Below are positions 1 to 13,770 of a DNA stretch of 64,000 nt, in pieces; within the stretch, counting starts at the first letter, position 1, and the number at the start of each line of letters is the position of its first letter. A program made the translations under genes and the position numbers. The stretch is taken from assembly GCF_040802235.1 (NCBI RefSeq), contig NC_133164.1:90264302-90328301 (forward strand), written 5' to 3'. The notes under the pieces are model-generated. The model was not told the DNA's origin. It worked only from the letters and a program-made list of their open reading frames with translations, and ran no database searches. The stretch is from Manis javanica (lineage: Eukaryota > Chordata > Mammalia > Pholidota > Manidae).

Positions 1-1339
1 ATTTTTCCTGCTTCTTTGCATGACATAATTTTTTATGTGATGCCATTGTATATCATGTCTTGGTGGGTGGTTGCTGGATATTGTTAATATACATATTCTT
101 GAGCTTTGTTCTGGAATGCATTTAAATTACTTGGACACAGCTTTATCCTCTCACATCTTGCTATTAAAGTGTCTTTTAGGTAGTGTTTTGTCTAGGGTTC
201 ATTTCTACCGACTAAGGAAAAAAAAAGAAGACCCTTCTTACTGTACAAATCCCAAGTTTCTCAACGTCAGCAGGACTGATATTTAGAGCTAGGTGTTATG
301 CACTGTAGGATATTTAGAGCTATCTCTATCTCCTACCCACTAGATGCCAGCAGAGCTCATCTCTGGTTCTGATAGCCAAAAATGTCTCCTAGGGGGCAAA
401 ACTGCCCTTGTTTGAGAACAGTGCTCTTACTGAAGCCCTGTGAATGACGATGTTTCCTACTGTGGCTGATGGTACTGTTCCTGTACCTATGTGAGTCCCA
501 GTGATCTTTTTCCTGCAATCTTTTTGGATAATTCTTTCCCCCACCTCAGGTACTTTCCCTAGAAACATGTGCTTATCAGTCCTCAATTGAGTACTTGAGA
601 GGGAGCCTCTGCAGCTCTCCAGTGTTGTTTAGTTCTCTCTTTGCTGATACACTGCCTTGCAAAAGATAACCACTTTGGCCTTTCAGGACCCCTTGCTCCC
701 TCTTCTCAACTTACGGAGACTGCCAGGCTTTGCTTGAGTTCTCCCTCTCTCTGCTGTAGCCTAGAAATTCTCTCCAGGTAGCAAATAGAGAAAACCCAAG
801 TTTCCTTCATTTGTTTCCCATCTCTCAGGGATCCCATCCTTTGCTTTTGTTGGATATATTTTATCTGATATTTTATTTGTTCAGGCAGGTTAGATCTAGT
901 CATCTTGGCCTGAAGGATTTGTATGTTTGATAAATTTGCATGCTTATTAAAAAAAATCCAGGATTAAAAAAAAAGAAGTATAAGAGCTGAGGCTTACTGG
1001 CATGTGCCTTTGAATGGTCTAAGAGGACGCCTTAAATTCAGTGGAGAGGTTAGCCTCAGGTAATTGCTCCAAAGAGGAAGGCAGGCATTAAATTTAACAA
1101 ACCAAACCAAGATGCTGACACTTAATTTACTGTTTTCTAAATTTCTGTTGTAAATAAGTGTCACAGGTATAGATGGGGATAGGTATATAGAACCATTTAT
1201 ATAGGTGTATAGAGAACATTAAAGTGTTAATGGAATATTACTAGAATTGTGGGCTCGGGTGATTTTTATCTCAAAACTGACTTCATAAAGAAAATATGTA
1301 GAGACATTTATAAGAATTTAAGAAAAGGTAGCTGGACAC
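1..1339. other. Host non-genic DNA, nothing recognised
   Basis: AT-rich sequence with only short open frames, none with a recognisable motif. I see no RNA gene, no retroviral signal and no clear repeat. It lies downstream of the ZNF24 3' end (ZNF24 reads leftward). Confidence 0.5.
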
Positions 1340-1790
1340 TTTTGTTCTCTTCTCTGCAGTATGTCACTCCTTTGGCCAAAACCTCTAATGGTTTCCCATC
1401 AAAGTAAAAGTCATAGTCCTACCAATGACTAACCAGGTTTTCCATGATCTGGCCCTGCCAGATCAAATTTCACCCTCAGGTTTCATCCACTGCTTTCTAC
1501 CATGTTCACTCTGCTCCAGCCACACCGGCATTCTTGCTGTTTTTTGAACAAATCAGGCATTGTCCCCACCACAGCTTATTTGCATTTACTGTTCCCATGC
1601 CTGGAATATGTCCCCTGGGTCTCATGGCTTGCTTCCTCATACACACCTTTTCCCAAATTTCACTTCCTCAGTGAAACCTTCCTGGACAACCAAAGTTGCA
1701 ATCCCTTTTCTCCTTGATGTTTTGTATCCCTTATTTTCTCCTTTACCACTCATATGACACAATATATTTTTTTTCTACCACCAAAAGTGT
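1340..1790 (+). repeat. L2 LINE 3'-end fragment
   Basis: The stretch reads like the decayed end of L2 ORF2 and its 3' tail. It has the typical run of phrases for 'catgatctggccctgcc', 'tctgctccagccacac', 'cctggaatatg' and 'tcagtgaaaccttcctggac'. This is an ancient LINE shared by mammals. Short open frames across it are accidental. Ends are approximate. Confidence 0.75.
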
Positions 1791-2640
1791 GTCACATAAA
1801 GGGGATGCTTGAGGGGAGGGCCCCAAGAGCAATGGTTGGAGGTGGGTACAGCATAGATTCAGCAGTGTAATCTCCAGTCTGAGTGCCAGGTTAATGAATC
1901 TGTATGTAGGAAGGATGGAAGAGAAATGCCACAGACATTGTGAAAACTGTTCATCCAAACATTCCCACCACCAAAACTGTTACTGGACTATAAAGTCTAT
2001 GTGTGTGCTGTGTGGCATAGAGAGTGGAATAATGGCAGAGGCCAAATCATGGAAGGCTATGCTAATTTTATTAACCTATATAATGCATCAACTATAAGAC
2101 TAGAATTAAAATTTCAAGGTTTTCTACAAACCAATATGAAAATACAAATAACCTATATTAATCAGGACAGAAACCCAATTATCTTAAACAAGAAAGGGAC
2201 TTTATTGGCTCACAAAACTTTTAAGTTCAGAGGTAGGGCAGGCTTTAGGCACAGCTGGATAGGGCCTCCAGAAAAATGACATCATAACTTAGTTCTTGTT
2301 ACTTTCTGCTAGCCTCTGAGTTTCTCCCCATACTCTCTCCACATGGTACAAATTGTGGCCTACATAGTCCATAATTGGTGGGATCTCTGTAGAGCCCCTT
2401 CATTCCAATAGTTCCCACAGAAGTTCTATAGAGGGCTCTCTTTAGCCTGGCGTAAGTTACACGCCCATTCTTTAATCATGGGGCTAAGGAACCGTGGGAC
2501 TGAGGGGAAGGCCAGACGTGGCCACGTACTCACCTAAGCCACAGGGAATGGGTTCCTCATAATAAATAAGGATTTTCTTATCAAAAAATGGGGAAAGAGA
2601 TACTGAACAAACAAAAACAACATATCCAATATAAGCCAAT
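1791..2640. other. Host DNA, possibly containing an unnamed old repeat
   Basis: No gene is seen. The part around 2150-2560 (a sentence starting 'aatcaggacagaaaccc' and running to 'ccacagggaatggg') has the look of an old interspersed repeat, but I cannot name the family. Confidence 0.35.
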
Positions 2641-3000
2641 AGAAAAGCTGGTCAAGGATACAAAACCCATGATAGAACTACAGATGGCCAATAAACATGA
2701 AAATAACCTTAACACTATTAATCAGGGAAACACAAAATCTTTTTTGCCCTTCAGATAAAAATTATCAAGTGTGTAGGTAAGGCTGTATGGGGAAATGAGC
2801 ACTTTCCATTCACTTGGTGAAAACAGGCCTATGGGAAGGCTAAGGTGGGTCTATCAGAGAGCACACCCTTTGACCCAACAATCCACCATATATGACTCTA
2901 TCCTAGAGATAGTCACACACACACACACATACAGATATATAAAAAAGATGTTTACTTTGGCAATGTAATAGCAAGAAAAAAAAATAAGGGGACAAATAAT
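2641..3000 (+). repeat. Old L1 (L1M-like) fragment
   Basis: It matches the style of the L1 ORF2 end and 3' region: 'tggccaataaacatgaaaa', 'cagggaaacacaaa', then 'tttgacccaacaatccacc'. It is heavily decayed and includes a short CA run. Boundaries are approximate. Confidence 0.6.
2914..2929. repeat. (CA)8 microsatellite
   Basis: A short CA dinucleotide run inside the L1-like fragment. Confidence 0.8.
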
Positions 3001-3264
3001 GGTATTTTCATAGTACTAAATCCTATTAACTATTAAAGACCTTGTGATGCTTTTGAGACAAAAAAGCAAGCTGCAGAGCAGTACACAGACATCATCTTAC
3101 ATAAAGACATCATTTGTACATATATTCATATGAATAGGGCTAGATGAATGTATACTCAACTGTGGGCTGTGGTATGTGAAGTGCTGGAGAAAAGGGTCTG
3201 TTCTTTTGGGTATCATTTGTTCTGTACAAGGATAGTAATTTTCATAATTAAAGAAGGAAAAATG

Positions 3265-3610
3265 GGCAATTCACAACAGGAAATGCAAATGGCCAGTGAA
3301 CAAAGATGTTCCTCATTAATAATAAAAGAAAGGTAAATTTTGCCTGTTAGAGTGGCAAAAATATTTAAGGACTCAGGGTTTTGGGAATGTAGGCAAACAG
3401 GCACTCTATTAATGGAGTCGTAAATCGGTACAGTAATTTCTCAAAATGTTAAATGTGGACATTCTGACCCAATAAATCCACAACTAGCTATTTATTCTAA
3501 AGGAAACCCACACAGGTAGCCAAATACATGTATAAAGATGTTAACTGTATTATCTGTAATAAACAAATGGAATAATACATAGCCATAAAACAAAATGTCT
3601 ACGTCAAAGT
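3265..3610 (+). repeat. Second old L1 (L1M-like) fragment
   Basis: It repeats the same L1 landmarks as 2641-3000 in a different, also decayed copy: 'aaatgcaaatggccagtgaa', 'tctgacccaataaatccac', 'ggaataatacatagccat'. It could be a neighbouring part of one fragmented L1. Confidence 0.55.
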
Positions 3611-3614
3611 GGGA

Positions 3615-3765
3615 GGGAAGGGGTGCAGTACATGTAAAATGGGGATATGTACCTACTTCATATGGTTGCTGTGAGGATTAACAGTCCATGGTAAAGTGCT
3701 TCTAACAGTGCCTGTATATAGCAACCCCAAGTGTCGGCTATTAACACATTTTTGCCTAAATAGGT
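3615..3765. repeat. MIR SINE fragment
   Basis: Typical MIR wording: 'aaaatggggatatgtacct', 'ggttgctgtgaggatta', 'aacagtgcctgtata'. An ancient tRNA-derived SINE, approximate ends. A second MIR-like piece lies at about 3965-4100. Confidence 0.65.
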
Positions 3766-3964
3766 ATATGCCTGGGAGAATAACAAACCAAATTACTACT
3801 TCTGAGTAAGACTATGAGAAGGAATGTTCTTTCTCATTTTACAATTCTGTACTGTAGAAAATTCAAACAAACTTGTTTAATAGCTTTAACATTTAGTAAC
3901 TATAAAAGAAAGCATAAAATTTATCAAAGTTTAACAGTAGTCATTTGCACTGTGAAAAATACGT

Positions 3965-4100
3965 GTCCCTGGAGTCAAAGAATTTGAGTTTTTGCTGTAA
4001 TCAGCCACATGCAAGTCACATGTCCTCTGAATCTTGCTTTCCTAGCCTATACAAATCTAAGTGAGATAGGTATACTGTCTAAGCCAATGCCTGGAATGCA
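3965..4100. repeat. MIR SINE fragment
   Basis: Decayed MIR core: 'ctggagtcaaagaatttgag', 'cagccacatgcaagtcacat', 'aatgcctggaatgc'. Approximate ends. Confidence 0.5.
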
Positions 4101-4819
4101 ATACATAGAACACTTATATAATGTGATAGACTGGGTGTGAATGTGGGGAGCTTCACTACCAAGAAAACCAGAAGAAAATTTAGCAATAATGAGCAAATGC
4201 TCAGTGGCTATTGGGCAGGTTATCAGCAGTCTGCGTGATATCATCGACTGCAACTACAAGATCACCACATCATCAGAGGCTGGGCACTCCCCAGAATTGC
4301 TATGATTAGCTATGTGCATATAAATGAATGAATGAAATCATAAATCACTGAATAGTTATTTTAAGTCAGTTTGTCTACTGAGAGTTTAACTCACCTAATA
4401 AGAGATAGTGAATACACAGACCGCCACTTCCTTTTCCTATGTACCATTGACCAGGCTTTTTGTGTCCAGCCCATTTTCTCCAGAGAGCCTTGCCTTAGCC
4501 TTGGAATCCTTTCTAAACAAGGGGTATCAGAGCTGTCAAGACAAGCTCATATTTGCCAACTCAAATACTTTTTCTAAGCTCTTTTATACCAAACATCTTT
4601 GGCATTTATGACAAACGTACCAGAGGGAAGCTTCTTTGTATACAAGGAAGATGTAAGATCTAAAAATGGGTGAAATTATAGCCATTGAGGTTGCTCCCTT
4701 CTTACACACTCTGATAAAAGAACTGTCATCCCAGTAGCAGTATTCCAAATACGCCACCTCAAGCCCACATGTAAAGAGCCAGTTGTAAATAAATAAACCA
4801 ACTCAGGAACATCTTATCT
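4101..4819. other. Host DNA between MIR and the ZNF24 3' end
   Basis: No gene recognised. A part near 4180-4290 has a coding look (a short open plus-strand frame), but I do not recognise it and it has no supporting signals. Confidence 0.35.
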
Positions 4820-6743
4820 TACAGCGGAGTAGTTTATAGCTTTATTGGACATTGACTTGTTTCCTCTCAGCCACAAGAGAAATGGACCCAAACAAAAGTC
4901 CCTACATTTTCCTGTATAACTTAAAATACATTATATCATTACTACATATTTATACTTCAATAAGTCTTAATCTATAAAGCACATTTCTTATCGTTATCAG
5001 AAAAATCTATAAACAAGCTCCATTCTGACTCACTTTTCCACCAGCTGGCCTTGCATTTATTACTATGCTTTTTAACAGGCTCATGCAAATCTCGCCTTCT
5101 TTTTTTTAATCTGATCCAAGCACCAGATGCAACCAAAATCTCTGGAACTATGAAATATTTTTATTCACATGGGTTATTTTCCACAGAATTATGCCCACTA
5201 TAAAATGCCTTTTCTCATATTCTGTATTTTAACTTCCAGAGTTTTCCACTATTCAACAGCAGAACCACAGTACTTGGGATTCCTCAGCCAAGGAGTATAT
5301 AATCCTACTACTACAATGTATTACTTTAATACACTTAAAAAATGTGTTAAGACTTAAAATTTTTAAAATGAAAATCAATTCTGAGTAAGCTAGTTGTTAA
5401 TAACCTAGGTATTTTTTAAATAGAACAATTCAACTTAACATGTTAAGTACAACCTCAGTGCTACTAGAGATTGATTAGTTTTTTTTAAAGACCCACAAAC
5501 CTCCAAACTAATAGAGTATCTTATACTCACCTCTTTAGACTGTTGGAGAGCCGGCTAGCTCTTTTAAGCTGAATCTTCCTTTCCCCCAATATAACACCCT
5601 GGTAAGAGAACTGTGACTCTGGAAATCTCAGAGGTGACCTCCCCTAGGACTACTCTGACAGAGTTAAGAGTTAACTCATTAAACAGCTTTGTACCAAACC
5701 CACAATGATTTACAGTGAAAGAAACACCTACCTACTTATGGTAGGGTTACAGTACCTAGCACAGGGCCTTGTCGGTAGAAAATATTTAATTATAAATGCA
5801 TGGCTGCTTTGTTTGCTTGTTCAACCCTTCTGTACCAAATAAAATAGCAAACCTGATACTTGTTGCCCACTTGTCAGACTTTTTTCTGTCCTTAATAAAA
5901 ATGAAGGCAAAATAAGATTTTCAAGTCTGTTTTCTAAAAGCCAAGAGACCATTATGCTATATTGCTCTTCAACACTGCCATTCACTACAAATTCCTCCCT
6001 AGTTGTAATTTCTACTTTTATAGTTTATAATTGTTTATTGTCTAGACTCTGTCACTTTCTAATAATAATGGGAAAACACTATTTTCATTAGTGGGATGCC
6101 TAATTACAGAGAGGGTAAGCTGTTGAGTTTTTCTTCAGGCAAATAATTACATTTAGACAAATTCTTGATATACTTCAGTTCTTGGATCAGAGTATTTATC
6201 TTCCCTATTCACTTTTGATGTTCATTACCACTTCTTAATCTGAGTTTTAAGGCTCATTTACTCTGAGGCTTTTGATCATCCTATCTTTCATTTTCTGAAA
6301 TACATATTCAAATTAGGTGAAAGAAAACAAGGATAAATTTTGAAAAAATGGTTTTTTTTTTACATTTTTAATTCCTGTTACCTTTTAATGTACACAGGAA
6401 TACCTTGAAAATAACATTTTAATGCTCAACACAGAAATATGTCAGTCTACAAAGGAGACTTTTAAGGGCTGAAGAATCAGGTAGTTCATTATTTGGAAAA
6501 ATAATAATATAAACATCACATGTAAGATTTAGGCATTAACACCTGAACTAAGTTTAAAATTTCAGTTTCTGGGCAGGTATGACACCATTTCTCTCAAGAT
6601 GAAATAATAGTGGGTGAAGATTTTCTACATTTCCCGTGTATTTTCTAACAGACTAGAAGGAAATAAAACTATTATCATTTCATGTTTTTGTCTTCATTTC
6701 TGAAGAAAAAGACCTGAGTGCTGACATTTTTTTTTTTAATTTC
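4820..6743 (-). other. ZNF24: ZNF24 3' untranslated region (inferred)
   Basis: AT-rich DNA following the ZNF24 stop codon on the minus strand. A canonical polyadenylation signal at 4841-4846 would give a 3'UTR of about 1.9 kb. Other AATAAA-like words occur on the minus strand inside the stretch, so shorter forms are possible. The extent is inferred from the signal only. Confidence 0.5.
4841..4846 (-). terminator. ZNF24: Candidate ZNF24 polyadenylation signal
   Basis: AATAAA on the minus strand (seen as TTTATT on plus), about 1.9 kb past the ZNF24 stop. It is the distal canonical hexamer I find before the repeat-rich host DNA. Cleavage would fall near 4820. Confidence 0.5.
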
Positions 6744-9391
<2,648 letters not shown>

Positions 9392-9539
9392 CACAGTGCC
9401 TTAGGGAATGAAGCTCCCAAGATGCCCACTTGAGCTGGTTTTCCACAGCATCAAGCCCAGAATTTGGTAGTCCCTGAGCTTCTTCTTGAGATACTATCTC
9501 TTCTACTAGCACTTCTCGTTTTCGTCGACGGAGAGAAAC
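9392..9539 (-). CDS. ZNF24: ZNF24 middle coding exon (linker)
   Basis: A 148-bp exon read on minus from acceptor TTTCCAG (9541-9540) to donor GTATGG (9391-9390). It encodes the basic, then acidic linker starting VSLRRRKREVLVEE and ending in SLRHC plus one base of a split codon. It joins in frame to the SCAN exon (CAG CCG | GTT TCT) and to the finger exon (TGT G|AT GAT). Reading through the donor instead gives a short alternative tail that stops at 9294. The linker has no enzymatic motif. Confidence 0.92.
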
Positions 9540-9785
9540 CTGGAAATAATAAAGTTTGGTTTAGTTGAGAAGAAATTTATGAGTACCAGAACTAAAAATG
9601 CATAAGAGAAACCATACAAAACATATACTACAGGGACCTAGATGACAAAGCAGCATAGATAGTGGAGAGCAGTTAGCAGGGGCATATACATAATTCTAAC
9701 TACTTAGTTAACTGGAATTAACTCAGGAGCTTTGCCTGTTGCTATGCCAATGCTTCTGACCCAGAAAATGACACAGTAGGCTCAC
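9540..9785 (-). other. ZNF24: ZNF24 short intron
   Basis: 246 bp with donor GTGAGC at 9785-9780 and acceptor AG at 9541-9540 on minus. Nothing else is seen in it. Confidence 0.85.
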
Positions 9786-10205
9786 CGGCTGTCCAGGGTC
9801 ATCTAGTTCACTCTCTAAATCCTCCAGCACTGTCACTGCCTCCTCTCCATTTTCTGGATGATGCTCTCGAACCCAAGTCTGCAGCTCCTTTGGTAGGATG
9901 GCAACAAACTGTTCCAGCACAACCAGCTCCAAGATTTGCTCTTTTGTATGTGTTTCTGGCCTAAGCCATAGACGGCAAAGTTCTCGAAGCTGGCTCACAG
10001 CTTCACGGGGTCCAGGTGAATCCTGGTATCCAAACTGCCTGAATCGCTGTCGGAAAACTTCTGGGTCAGGGAGATGGTTCCAGGGGATACTTGATCCCTC
10101 TTCAACATCAGGATCCTCCTCCAGCTTCACTCTCAGAATTTTTTCCTCTTCATCTGGAGTTGGGATGATAAGTATAGAATCTTCTTCCACTGACTGTGCA
10201 GACAT
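9786..10205 (-). CDS. ZNF24: ZNF24 first coding exon: N-terminus and SCAN domain
   Basis: Codes residues 1-140 on minus, from ATG (10205-10203; [10 protein letters not shown]) to CCG just before the GTGAGC donor. After an acidic N-terminus comes a full SCAN domain at about residues 50-134 (core words [57 protein letters not shown]). SCAN domains are leucine-rich dimerisation modules. With the other two exons the coding total is 420+148+539 = 1107 bp, that is 368 residues plus stop, the known ZNF24 length. I recognise the sequence itself as ZNF24 (ZSCAN3/KOX17). A 5'UTR part of this exon probably begins near 10219 after CTTGAAG. Confidence 0.96.
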
Positions 10206-11559
10206 CCTGATTTATAAGTCTTCAAGAAAAGACAATCAAGGCAGGATATAGGCCTCGGGGAAATACCCTTTTTTCTTTACAGGTACTCCTGAGACACAAG
10301 AAATAAAAAATAAATAAATGCCCAAATACCTTAAGTTAAACTTAGACATATATTAATAAAGTAAAACATATCAATTCTTTTTACTGGATTAAAAATTACA
10401 ATCAATAACCTACACCGTAAGTTGGCAAACTACAACTCACAGCTAAGTCTGGCCTAGTGCCCATTTTTGCACAATGCTTGTATTAAGAATAGTTTTCACA
10501 TTTTAACATGGTTAGAAAAAAACGAAGACTACTTCAAGACATGTGAAAATGGTATGAACTTTTAGAATGTCTGTCTATTCGTTCACAGTTCACCTACAAT
10601 AGCAGAGTTGAGTAGTTAAGACAGACACTATGGCCTGAAAAACCTGTTATTTACTATATCTGGCCCTGTAGAGAAAAGTTCACCAATCTGTCACCTACCA
10701 AATCAACAAACCCTATTTCAATAGTCAAAAGAATCCAAGAAAGAACAAGCCTACCTCGGTGTTTTCTAAATGCTTTTGACCTTGAAATACATTATTTACA
10801 ACTCAGGACTGTTGTTCCATGACACACTTAGGTCAACACAAAAGCAGGGGCTGTTTTTATTAGCTGCCTAAAATTTTTTTTAACAAAAAGTTTTTCTAAG
10901 AGTTAAGAACTCTATTTTTTACGTGTTTACGAACTCCCTGAACTTAAAAATATGTGAAAAAATATTCACTTGCTCAGTAACTGATGACATAATATTTAAA
11001 AAAGTAACCACTAGATCACATACAAATATTATTCAGTCACCTGCCACAACATAACTACATTTAAATCTCTTATGACAGGCATTAGTCACAACAAATTCTA
11101 TGAAGAGAAACTCTTGCAGTGGCCCAGAATCTTGTCCTCACACTGGATGACTCAGTCTTCCCGGCTTCTACCTTCAGAGAGACCTTGTGCTATTTCTGAT
11201 CCTTTCCTTATTATTTGCACAGTCATGCCCAAGCCATTGTTTAGAACACACATTAGGAATGAGCCATGCAGCTAGCTACTCAAGATACCTATTCAGGGCC
11301 CAGACTCTGAAAACCAGTAACTTTAAAAAACTTCTTGTAACTCTACCAAAACTAGTAACCTGAAAAACTGTAATACATAGTTTTAATTAAGTGCTCTTAA
11401 TTTAATTTAATAATACAGACAGGTAATACATATACAGTTTTGATTAAGTACACCGCAGTGTGGCGGCCTTACAAACAGGGTGCCAACAGGTTCGCTCCTA
11501 TTCCAGGACCCTACCTATCAATTGCTCAAACATTCTACGCAAAAGAGATTTCTCTTCCT
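10206..11559 (-). other. ZNF24: ZNF24 5' region: end of 5'UTR and intron 1
   Basis: AT-rich sequence between the SCAN exon and the CpG island. It contains no recognised gene, repeat family or RNA. Treated as intron 1 by inference. Confidence 0.6.
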
Positions 11560-12480
11560 CTCATGTTCTCAATGGACAGCCCGCTGGTAGGACGTGAAGG
11601 AGGAGCGGTGAGTGGCAGACCCGAGGGTCCAGGTAGCGCTTGGGCGGAGGGCCTCTTACCAGGTGTTCTTCCCGCCTCACTCCTGCAAAGTGCCGCTGCG
11701 AACCTCGCCCTGCCCCGCTCCGTCGTCCTCCAGCCCCTCTCCTCTGCACTAGACCCAGTGGATTTTAGATAACAAAACGGTACCCTGTTACTACAACCTC
11801 CGAGGCACGGCACTTCCGCCCCCGTCCAACGAAACTACAAGCCCCGGCAGGCCCCACGGAAGGCCCGCCCCCTCCGACCTCCGCCCGAATGGAGTCCCAG
11901 AACTCTCCGCGAGACTCCAGGGCCTCGAAACAGAACAAAACCGGCCGATGGGGGAGGGGGAGGAAGAGGGGGAACGTGAGGGTCGGGGACTACACAACGG
12001 ATGGAAAGTACCCCAAAGAAGCTGAAAGCCCCATCTGGCTTTCCGTCTACCCCTCTCCGCCCCCCAGCTGCTAGGCGGGGAGACCGCGGCCTGGTCCCCG
12101 CGCCTCCAGGGAAGCCGAGGAAGGTCCCTACCAGACTTGCTGAATGATTCCAGCCAAGCGGTCCGCAGCCCTAAGCCAGCGGTCCTCTCGCGCCCTTCCC
12201 CCTCACTCCCTTCCCCCGCCCCGCCACTCTCGCGCAAACCTCCGGTTTTGGAACCACAGCAGCTTCGCTGTCCACAGCAGACGCTGAGACGCCACTCACA
12301 GCAGTTTCCCAGAAGCCCGTGGCGCGGACTGCTTCCGGTCTGCGGCCCCAGAAGGCGGGGAGAGGCAAAGCCCCGCGTTGCCATGGAGATGCGCCCAAAG
12401 CGGGGGAGGGGCGGCCGGACGACAATGACCGCTTTGAGGCTGCGTTTGGCCTCGCGCCTCCCTGCCTTGCATAGGCTTCT
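11560..12480 (-). promoter_or_regulatory. ZNF24: CpG-island promoter and probable exon 1 of ZNF24
   Basis: An abrupt change to GC-rich, CpG-rich sequence in an otherwise AT-rich region, with many GGCGGG/CCCGCC-type Sp1-like words. It fits a housekeeping-type promoter. A minus-strand donor (TCTG|GTAGGG, exon end about 12132) could close a non-coding exon 1 starting near 12.3 kb. Several overlapping open frames in both strands are composition artefacts. ERV-A starts only about 270 bp to the right. Confidence 0.75.
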
Positions 12481-12599
12481 GTGTTCCGCTTAAGACAAGG
12501 GAGAGAAAGAATTCTGCCATTGGGACAGTCTTAATGGTTTGATAAGCCCTTTCACATGCAGTATTTCATGTGGTCTTCACAGTAATCTTCTGAAAGATG

Positions 12600-12749
12600 T
12601 AATAAAAGCTAGTGTTTATGACCGTTTTACTTCTGCATTGTACCAGGTGCTCTCACCGTGCTTTACACGTCATTTAATTTTCACAACAGCATTGTGGTAG
12701 GAACTTTTATCCCCCTTTCACAGCTGAGATCACTGATGCACAAATAAGT
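12600..12749 (+). repeat. MIR SINE, left part (split by ERV-A)
   Basis: MIR wording: 'gtaccaggtgctctcac', 'cacaacagcattgtggtagg', 'ctgagatcactgatgcac'. It breaks at the ERV-A target AAGT and continues at 18257 with 'aagtaacttgccaagagc'. Together they read as one ordinary MIR. Confidence 0.8.
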
Positions 12750-13272
12750 TGTAGGACTCCAACCTCCCTGAGAAATAAGTTAGCCTAAGAGTAGCCATCT
12801 TGAAGCCCAAAAAGCCATTCTGATATATGACTCAGAGGGAACAACTGAAACCAGGTAACTCCTCTGGAAAAACAAGTTAATCAATCATGACTGCTGGCAG
12901 CGCTAACCTTTCGGTTAGTTAAGCATAAAAGCTGACCCTACCTTGCTACACCCCCAGGACGTGGCACTAACCCAGAAATCGTAGGTTTGAAAAATTACTG
13001 CCTTTGTAGTATTGTTATCTTGCTATGTAGTATTGTTATCTTGTTACTACAACATAATCTGTAACCATGGTAAATCTCTAGGGCTGAATGCCTCAGAAAA
13101 TCCTATATAACCACTTAGTTGTAAGTACTCAGGGTCCTCGTTGAGACCCGCTGCGACGGGCAGACTTGGACCCCAACTAGTTGGCTTCTGAATAAATTCC
13201 TCTTGCTTGTTGCATCAAGAAACGTCTTTGGTGAGTGATTTGGGGCGGCGCCTTCCTCAGGGGAATCCAACA
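12750..13272 (+). repeat. ERV-A 5' LTR
   Basis: 523 bp, TGTAGGACTCC...AATCCAACA. TATA box TATATAA at 13104-13110 and AATAAA at 13191-13196 place R near 13130-13210. U3 holds a tandem duplication of 'tgtagtattgttatcttg' at about 13004-13050. The ERV-A 3' LTR and the solo LTR at 56863-57385 are the same type. Confidence 0.93.
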
Positions 13273-13274
13273 TT

Positions 13275-13292
13275 TGGGGGCTCGTCCGGGAT
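13275..13292 (+). other. ERV-A primer-binding site (tRNA-Pro)
   Basis: TGGGGGCTCGTCCGGGAT, the 18-nt site complementary to the tRNA-Pro 3' end, two bases after the LTR. It is the site used by murine-leukaemia-type gammaretroviruses. Confidence 0.95.
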
Positions 13293-13743
13293 CATGCGCT
13301 CACCCCGCTTCACTCCCGAAGTCGCTCTTGGAGGAAGAGGTAAGATTAGTGGCGCCTTGAGTTGTATGTGTTCTGTTTTCTGTTTCAGTGAGACCGGTCG
13401 GAGTTCTGAAGGGTACCCGCTGTCTGGCAGCCGTCTCAATCCCGTAAAGAGGCTGTGACTGCGGTCGGTAGACGTACTAGAGCACCGCAGGCTGCAACCC
13501 TGGGGGACGCCCCAGGGAGGTTGGGAGGCCAGGGACGCCTGGTAGCCTCCCGTCTGTTTTTCTGGCAAGGTGAATCTGATGAGATAGGGTTGATTTTCAG
13601 GCGCCAGGAATATCAACCCTCTGATTCCTTTCGGTTTCTGTTTGAAAATCTGAGAAAAAACAAAAAGCGGCCGCTGTGTGTCTAATCTGTGTGTGTCTCT
13701 GTTTTTTGTGTCTTTCATGTGCCTAATAATTGTTATACTGACA
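13293..13743 (+). other. ERV-A leader with splice donor and a conserved leader reading frame
   Basis: A good splice donor (GAAGAG|GTAAGATT) lies at about 13339. An open frame at 13455-13685 (76 codons) is kept in ERV-B (54201-54530) with the same ending (KNKKRPLCV). It ends before the gag ATG, so it is not a plain glyco-gag extension. The leader probably includes the packaging signal; that is inference. Confidence 0.6.
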
Positions 13744-13770
13744 ATGGGACAGACTCAGACAACCCCCTAA
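13744..13770 (+). pseudogene. gag: ERV-A gag start, stopped after eight codons
   Basis: ATG followed by GQTQTTP and TAA. The first residues are the gammaretroviral gag myristoylation start. Nothing after the stop resembles matrix or capsid. ERV-B keeps the same nine-codon frame, with G2 changed to R. Confidence 0.8.

Noticed and set aside
4130-4290. Processed pseudogene fragment
   Set aside because: A coding-like run on plus, but I could not recognise a protein and found no poly(A) or TSD.
11535-12520. Several overlapping frames of 60-197 codons in the CpG island
   Set aside because: GC-rich DNA has few stops on both strands. Products are R/P/G/S-rich without domains and overlap the inferred ZNF24 promoter and exon 1.
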